In this document: in pieces, positions 21,983 to 24,957 of the stretch
Layout: each line of letters starts with the position of its first letter
Numbering within the stretch: position 1 is the first letter of the stretch
Origin: a virus
Reading direction: 5' to 3' (one strand)
Length of the DNA: 24,957 bases
Virus record (IMG/VR): IMGVR_UViG_3300044951_000896
Span: 1-24,957 of that record
The notes under the pieces: generated by a model
What the model saw: the letters and a program-made list of their open reading frames with translations, nothing else
Databases searched by the model: none
What the model was told of the DNA's origin: nothing
Translations under genes and position numbers: made by a program

Positions 21983-22294
21983 TTAAGCATCCTTCCCTTC
22001 TTTGCTTTTTTCAACTTGAGGTTCTTCTTGTTTTTCTTGTGATTGTTTTAACAAACTTTCAATTAATCTTTCTTTTGTTTTTTCTTTATCAATAAATTCA
22101 TTTGCTTCTTTTCCTAAATCTAAATTGTCAACAAGGTTTCCAACCAACAAACTTGTATATCTTGCCAACAATTCTTTTCTATCCATTTTTGCAAAATCAC
22201 CTTTGGCATCAACTAAAATATGTTTTAGAATCATCTTTGGAATCTCAAACAATGCATCAACAACATTTTGCTTCGTAAACTTTATCTTTCCCAT
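21983..22294 (-). CDS. Helical charged early protein, unknown function
   Basis: A 103-residue helical protein, basic at the N-terminus (GKIKFTKQNVVDALFEI) and Lys/Glu/Gln-rich at the C-terminus. It is the first gene after promoter P4 and its pseudoknot-like leader, with GGGGAG 3 bases before the ATG, which is a tight spacing. No family recognised. Confidence 0.65.
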   Translation of the reverse strand: MGKIKFTKQNVVDALFEIPKMILKHILVDAKGDFAKMDRKELLARYTSLLVGNLVDNLDLGKEANEFIDKEKTKERLIESLLKQSQEKQEEPQVEKSKEGKDA

Positions 22295-22311
22295 AAACTC
22301 CCCTTTTCATT

Positions 22312-22336
22312 GTGGTTTTAGAGATTCCACCAACTC
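22312..22336 (-). promoter_or_regulatory. Leader with potential H-type pseudoknot (P4)
   Basis: On the minus strand, soon after the -10 of P4, comes GAG (22334-22336), then GTGG (22327-22330), CTC (22321-22323), an A-rich stretch, and CCAC (22312-22315). GAG/CTC and GTGG/CCAC interleave as in an H-type pseudoknot. The preceding TATACGAG and the same order of elements recur in the P2 leader (24506-24538) with different but still complementary bases. The stems here are short, so this copy alone would be weak evidence. Confidence 0.4.
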
Positions 22337-22346
22337 GTATATTTAT

Positions 22347-22375
22347 AGAATAAACTAGCATATAGTATTTGTCAA
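22347..22375 (-). promoter_or_regulatory. Early promoter P4
   Basis: TTGACA (22370-22375), 17-base spacer, TATTCT (22347-22352). It lies in an AT-rich gap ahead of the 21983-22294 gene. The -35 is perfect consensus and the -10 matches four of six positions. Confidence 0.75.
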
Positions 22376-22384
22376 CACTTTTTT

Positions 22385-22660
22385 TTATTTGCTTGCAATA
22401 ATGATGCTGACCCCCTTTAAAAAACTTTTACCTTTGTTTACTTCCTTCATAGCGTGATGAAAATCCGTGATGAATCCAATCGCATTCATTAATATTTCAT
22501 CTTCTTGTTTTGGGTTAGGAACAAAATCTAGTTTTCTAAAATGCATTTCCAAAACTTTAATATGCTCATTCAAAACTTCTTCAAATTCTTCAAGTTTCCA
22601 ACCATTCTTTTTCATTTGTTCAAACACTTGCTTGATTGTAAACTGGTTTAATAAATTCAT
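22385..22660 (-). CDS. Helical early protein, unknown function
   Basis: A 91-residue protein starting MNLLNQFTIKQVFEQMK at 22660, one base after the previous stop; a weaker in-frame start lies at 22696. It is helical and charged (WKLEEFEEVLNEHIKVLEMH) with a short C-terminal hydrophobic tail (SFLKGVSIIIASK). No family recognised. It is the last gene before promoter P4. Confidence 0.6.
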   Translation of the reverse strand: MNLLNQFTIKQVFEQMKKNGWKLEEFEEVLNEHIKVLEMHFRKLDFVPNPKQEDEILMNAIGFITDFHHAMKEVNKGKSFLKGVSIIIASK

Positions 22661-22661
22661 T

Positions 22662-23048
22662 TTATTTACTCGCCTTTTCATACCAAACCTCACCATTGTT
22701 GAATCGTCCTACAACTTGTAGTTTAATAAATCCCATATTGCTCGCTAATTTTTCCAGCGTTGCCTTCATCAACTCTTTTTCTTTTTCTAATTCGCTTGCC
22801 ATTGCTGGTTCATAAATCTTGTTAACATACAACTGGACTCCGCTGTAATATCCGTCTAATAATTGAATCTCATAATACTCAAACGACTTGTTCAGTTTTT
22901 TAATATCCCAATTTATTTCATCCAATAATGCTTCATCAACTGAATCATAATCAAGTTCCCCAGTATCCTCGTTGGTGAGATATAAATATTTATCTTCCAA
23001 CACATACAAATCAAACTCCTTCATACTTCTAAAATTCGCTGTTCCCAT
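22662..23048 (-). CDS. Conserved phage-type protein, unknown function
   Basis: A 128-residue acidic protein. The start MGTANFRSMKEFDLYVLED and the segment IQLLDGYYSGVQLYV recur, in my recollection, in small early proteins of Firmicutes phages; no function is known to me. The C-terminal half has a coiled helix (LEKEKELMKATLEKLASNMG) and a final strand (KLQVVGRFNNGEVWYEKA). It lies behind promoter P3 with AGGAGG 9 bases before the ATG. Confidence 0.65.
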   Translation of the reverse strand: MGTANFRSMKEFDLYVLEDKYLYLTNEDTGELDYDSVDEALLDEINWDIKKLNKSFEYYEIQLLDGYYSGVQLYVNKIYEPAMASELEKEKELMKATLEKLASNMGFIKLQVVGRFNNGEVWYEKASK

Positions 23049-23080
23049 ATTTTTTTCCTCCTTTATATGGTTCTATTTTA

Positions 23081-23108
23081 ATTCTAACATCACTTTTTAA
23101 ATTGTCAA
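23081..23108 (-). promoter_or_regulatory. Early promoter P3
   Basis: TTGACA (23103-23108), 16-base spacer, TAGAAT (23081-23086). It sits between the stop of the 23112-23408 gene and the AGGAGG of the 22662-23048 gene. The -10 matches five of six positions. Confidence 0.75.
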
Positions 23109-23111
23109 CAA

Positions 23112-23408
23112 TTATTTCAACGCTTCAATTTCAGCATCAATATCTTTTAGATATTGTCGATATGCTTTTTCTTCTTGTGCTTCCTTCAAATAAATTTCAT
23201 CCTCCGCAAACGCTTCAATGTTTCCTAGATTCACCAAAATGTTATTCGATATTTCTTTTAGTTTTTTATTTTGGTTATGGTTCATTTTATTTTTTCCGTT
23301 CGCCCCCTCGACATAATTATTGAGATGTTGCCAAGCACGAAGTAAATCATCTTTTGCTTGCATCACCGCATATGCCATTTCACCCTTTTTATATTGTTTT
23401 GTTGCCAT
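23112..23408 (-). CDS. Helical early protein, unknown function
   Basis: A 98-residue protein, helical and charged: MAYAVMQAKDDLLRAWQHLN, a Gly/Asn-rich linker, then LGNIEAFAEDEIYLKEAQEE and an acidic end. AGGAGG lies 9 bases before the ATG. No family recognised. Confidence 0.6.
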   Translation of the reverse strand: MATKQYKKGEMAYAVMQAKDDLLRAWQHLNNYVEGANGKNKMNHNQNKKLKEISNNILVNLGNIEAFAEDEIYLKEAQEEKAYRQYLKDIDAEIEALK

Positions 23409-23420
23409 ATATTTATCCTC

Positions 23421-23870
23421 CTATCCGTAAACAATGGTATCAAACAATGCATATTGCACGACCCAATCAATAGTATCGCTATCATAATTCTCAACGACCG
23501 ACTTCATACTCATACCTTTTGATTGTGCATATTTTTTTAAAGCATTATAGAATCCAACCCAATTTATCGTGCCAAGTTCAGTTAGTTTACTCGCTTCAAT
23601 ATCATATATTCTAAATCCATAATCGTATCCGTAAATTAATTCAGCAAATAATTCACCGCTGGTTATCTCGCTGTTTTCTTTTTCCAATCGTTCAATTGTT
23701 TCATCAATCCCCTTTTGTAAAGCGTTGCCTTTTTCCATATGAATCACGCCCCAATAATTGATAGCGGATGTTTCAAATAATTCAATCAGCATATTGAGGA
23801 TGTCGTTGACTGGAATCAATTCAGTAAATTGTTGTTTTGCTTCAATGTTTCGACCTTCATATTTTTTCAT
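23421..23870 (-). CDS. Early protein, unknown function
   Basis: A 149-residue protein, helical with Tyr-rich segments. Notable parts are NDILNMLIELFETSAINYWG, SGELFAELIYGYDYGFRIYD and SKLTELGTINWVGFYNALKK. GGAG lies 9 bases before the ATG, and the gene starts one base after the previous stop. I do not recognise a family. Confidence 0.6.
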   Translation of the reverse strand: MKKYEGRNIEAKQQFTELIPVNDILNMLIELFETSAINYWGVIHMEKGNALQKGIDETIERLEKENSEITSGELFAELIYGYDYGFRIYDIEASKLTELGTINWVGFYNALKKYAQSKGMSMKSVVENYDSDTIDWVVQYALFDTIVYG

Positions 23871-23871
23871 A

Positions 23872-24180
23872 TTATTTTTTCTCCATTATTTTAATTCTTA
23901 ACCATTCAGCACTGACAACCCCTAAAGCGTTAGTAAGTGAATCAATCATAATTTTTAACTCGCTAGTTTTATCGTTTATCAAATCCATAGCATTTTGATA
24001 ACTCTCAACAACCGCCATTGAATTAAGGTTTTTACCTTTAAACGCCTCTCTAATCTTTAACCTCTCTTGTGCAATTCGTTCCTTCTCGACATCATAGATA
24101 GATTGCAAGTTATCAATATTATTTCTTAATTCAAACAAAATCGGTTCAATAGTCGTTCCAATAGTTTTAACTTTTTTCAT
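23872..24180 (-). CDS. Coiled-coil early protein, unknown function
   Basis: A 102-residue basic protein, almost all helical, with heptad-like sequences (IDNLQSIYDVEKERIAQERL and INDKTSELKIMIDSLTNAL). GAGG lies 7 bases before the ATG. No family recognised. Confidence 0.6.
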   Translation of the reverse strand: MKKVKTIGTTIEPILFELRNNIDNLQSIYDVEKERIAQERLKIREAFKGKNLNSMAVVESYQNAMDLINDKTSELKIMIDSLTNALGVVSAEWLRIKIMEKK

Positions 24181-24183
24181 AAA

Positions 24184-24483
24184 TTATCCTCTAAAGTATG
24201 GACTACTTAACCAACCCATACCTCCATTGAATCCTAATTGATTCAACATCCCAACAAATAACTCTTTATTTAATTTTTTGATTGAATCTCTATTTACTCC
24301 GTTTTCATTAAAGAATCGTCCCAATTGTTTACTAGTCGTTCGACTAAAACTAAAATCGGTTTTCATTGCTGTGCCATTGTTGAGTAAAATCCCAACTGGC
24401 GTATTGTAGGATATAAAGATAACTCCACCATTGACTTGCACTAATTCACTTTGAGTATAATTGCCCCAGTTATTTTTAGACAT
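24184..24483 (-). CDS. Gly/Asn-rich early protein, unknown function
   Basis: A 99-residue protein starting MSKNNWGNYTQSELVQVNGG. I use the ATG at 24483 because AAGGAGG lies 9 bases before it; an in-frame upstream start at 24534 would lie in the structured leader. A beta-rich middle (VIFISYNTPVGILLNNG) is followed by a helix (SKQLGRFFNENGVNRDSIKK) and a Gly-rich end. It is the gene directly behind promoter P2. No family recognised. Confidence 0.65.
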   Translation of the reverse strand: MSKNNWGNYTQSELVQVNGGVIFISYNTPVGILLNNGTAMKTDFSFSRTTSKQLGRFFNENGVNRDSIKKLNKELFVGMLNQLGFNGGMGWLSSPYFRG

Positions 24484-24487
24484 TTTT

Positions 24488-24503
24488 GAATCCTCCTTGA
24501 TTC
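24488..24503 (-). promoter_or_regulatory. Hairpin carrying the ribosome site
   Basis: GAATC and GATTC pair on the minus strand around a 6-base loop AAGGAG, so the Shine-Dalgarno core is presented in, or held in, a hairpin just before the 24184-24483 gene. It directly follows the pseudoknot-like leader. Confidence 0.5.
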
Positions 24504-24505
24504 GT

Positions 24506-24538
24506 GGCGGTTTTGTTTTGAGGATAACCGCCAACCTC
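24506..24538 (-). promoter_or_regulatory. Leader with potential H-type pseudoknot (P2)
   Basis: On the minus strand: GAGG (24535-24538), then GGCGGTT (24526-24532), CCTC (24520-24523), A-rich AAAACAA, and AACCGCC (24506-24512). The second stem is 7 bp, extendable by a T-A pair. GAGG/CCTC and GGCGGTT/AACCGCC interleave as in an H-type pseudoknot with an A-rich third loop. If the GAGG/CCTC pairing is ignored, a simple hairpin remains. The element begins about 10 bases after the -10 of P2, so it would be near the 5' end of the mRNA. Confidence 0.5.
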
Positions 24539-24548
24539 GTATAATATT

Positions 24549-24577
24549 ATTTTACTATTGCTTCTTTGTATTGTCAA
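24549..24577 (-). promoter_or_regulatory. Early promoter P2
   Basis: TTGACA (24572-24577), 17-base spacer, TAAAAT (24549-24554). The -35 and the spacer overlap the end of the preceding 99-codon gene. The -10 matches five of six positions. Confidence 0.75.
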
Positions 24578-24854
24578 CTAAATCTTTATATGAATTTACA
24601 AACTCAATCCAATCATTGATATATGCTTCTTCATTAGGGAATGCATTTTTTTCATCCATTTTTTTAAAGATAATATAGAGGTTCATAGCAAATTCACGAC
24701 TGACTGACATTGAGGTTCCTTCAATAGGCATTGAGATGCTACCAAATTCTTGAGATGCATCACGAAGGAATATAGTAGCATTATCTTCCTTGCTGTGATA
24801 ACTAACAACAACTTCCAACTTCATATCATTAAACTTGTAAGCGTAGATGTTCAT
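24555..24854 (-). CDS. Early protein, unknown function
   Basis: A 99-residue protein starting MNIYAYKFNDMKLEVVVSYH. Beta strands in the first half (NATIFLRDASQEFGSISMP) precede a helical acidic second half (FKKMDEKNAFPNEEAYINDW). AAGGAG lies 8 bases before the ATG. Its last codons contain promoter P2. No family recognised. Confidence 0.65.
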   Translation of the reverse strand: MNIYAYKFNDMKLEVVVSYHSKEDNATIFLRDASQEFGSISMPIEGTSMSVSREFAMNLYIIFKKMDEKNAFPNEEAYINDWIEFVNSYKDLVDNTKKQ

Positions 24855-24874
24855 TTTTTTTCTCCTTTATTTAT

Positions 24875-24903
24875 AAGTTAACATTGAATCTCAATCTTGT
24901 CAA
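24875..24903 (-). promoter_or_regulatory. Early promoter P1
   Basis: TTGACA (24898-24903), 17-base spacer, TAACTT (24875-24880). It precedes the first visible gene. The -10 is weaker, matching four of six positions. The rest of the window to 24957 is AT-rich without a supported gene. Confidence 0.65.
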
Positions 24904-24957
24904 CAACTTCCAGTTAGTTAGTGTTAGGTTTTGTTTTCCTCTCTTCCTACCATTAAT

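Noticed and set aside
49-23323. Open frames of 60-130 codons on the plus strand
   Set aside because: They lie opposite well-supported minus-strand genes, lack ribosome sites and have no recognisable families; they are shadows of biased codon use.
24506-24538. A preQ1 riboswitch
   Set aside because: The stem and A-rich loop order is similar, but the conserved preQ1-I core bases are not present and the neighbouring gene is not a queuosine or transport gene.
24855-24957. A further gene at the right end
   Set aside because: No frame with a ribosome site is visible on either strand; the stretch holds promoter P1 and AT-rich sequence.

Overview
The window is a stretch of a tailed-phage (or prophage) genome, probably from a low-GC Firmicutes host. 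Every gene I can support lies on the minus strand, so transcription runs from base 24957 down to base 1. Evidence for the host: AT-rich coding sequence, strong AGGAGG ribosome sites, TTGACA/TATAAT-type promoters, and families typical of Firmicutes phages (DUF739 Cro-like regulator, YqaJ/DUF1351/RecT module, DnaD-like replication initiator, N4-gp56-family major capsid protein). TGA is used as a stop, so the standard bacterial code fits. I see no integrase, lysis genes or genome end here, so lifestyle cannot be decided.

Right to left. (1) About 24.95-19.0 kb: an early region of some eighteen small, mostly unknown genes, read from at least four consensus-like promoters (-35 always TTGACA). Several genes encode small zinc-ribbon proteins and one encodes a YubB/DUF1281-like protein. 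(2) About 19.0-13.8 kb: a DUF739 Cro-like regulator behind an extended -10 promoter with a 19-bp dyad, then a recombination and replication block: YqaJ exonuclease, DUF1351, RecT annealase, replication initiator, an SSB-like OB-fold protein, a zinc ribbon, a true SSB with the acidic tip, and small proteins including an unlisted 31-residue membrane peptide. (3) About 13.8-11.0 kb: a winged-helix-like protein, a metallophosphoesterase, two tandem RusA-type proteins (the first decayed in its active site, the second intact) and a possible ArpU-like late regulator. (4) About 11.0-0 kb: terminase small and large subunits, a coiled-coil protein, portal, scaffold, major capsid protein, a 58-residue protein, head-tail connector, a 1144-residue tail protein and the start of another structural gene. 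With no major tail protein or tape measure between the connector and the large tail protein, a short-tailed (podovirus-like) particle is likely.

The genes work as one tightly packed transcription unit: many stop/start pairs overlap (ATGA, TAATG) or are separated by one base. The early genes would remodel the host, the middle block replicates and recombines DNA, RusA and terminase resolve and package it, and the left end builds the particle.

The most unusual element lies between the capsid genes and the connector gene (4474-4529): a 56-nt tRNA-like sequence with complete acceptor, D and T arms but no anticodon arm. It is directly preceded by an 8-bp hairpin and directly followed by the connector's ribosome site. 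It resembles a processing signal more than a decoding tRNA. Second are two early-gene leaders (22312-22336 and 24506-24538) that share a potential H-type pseudoknot with compensating differences.
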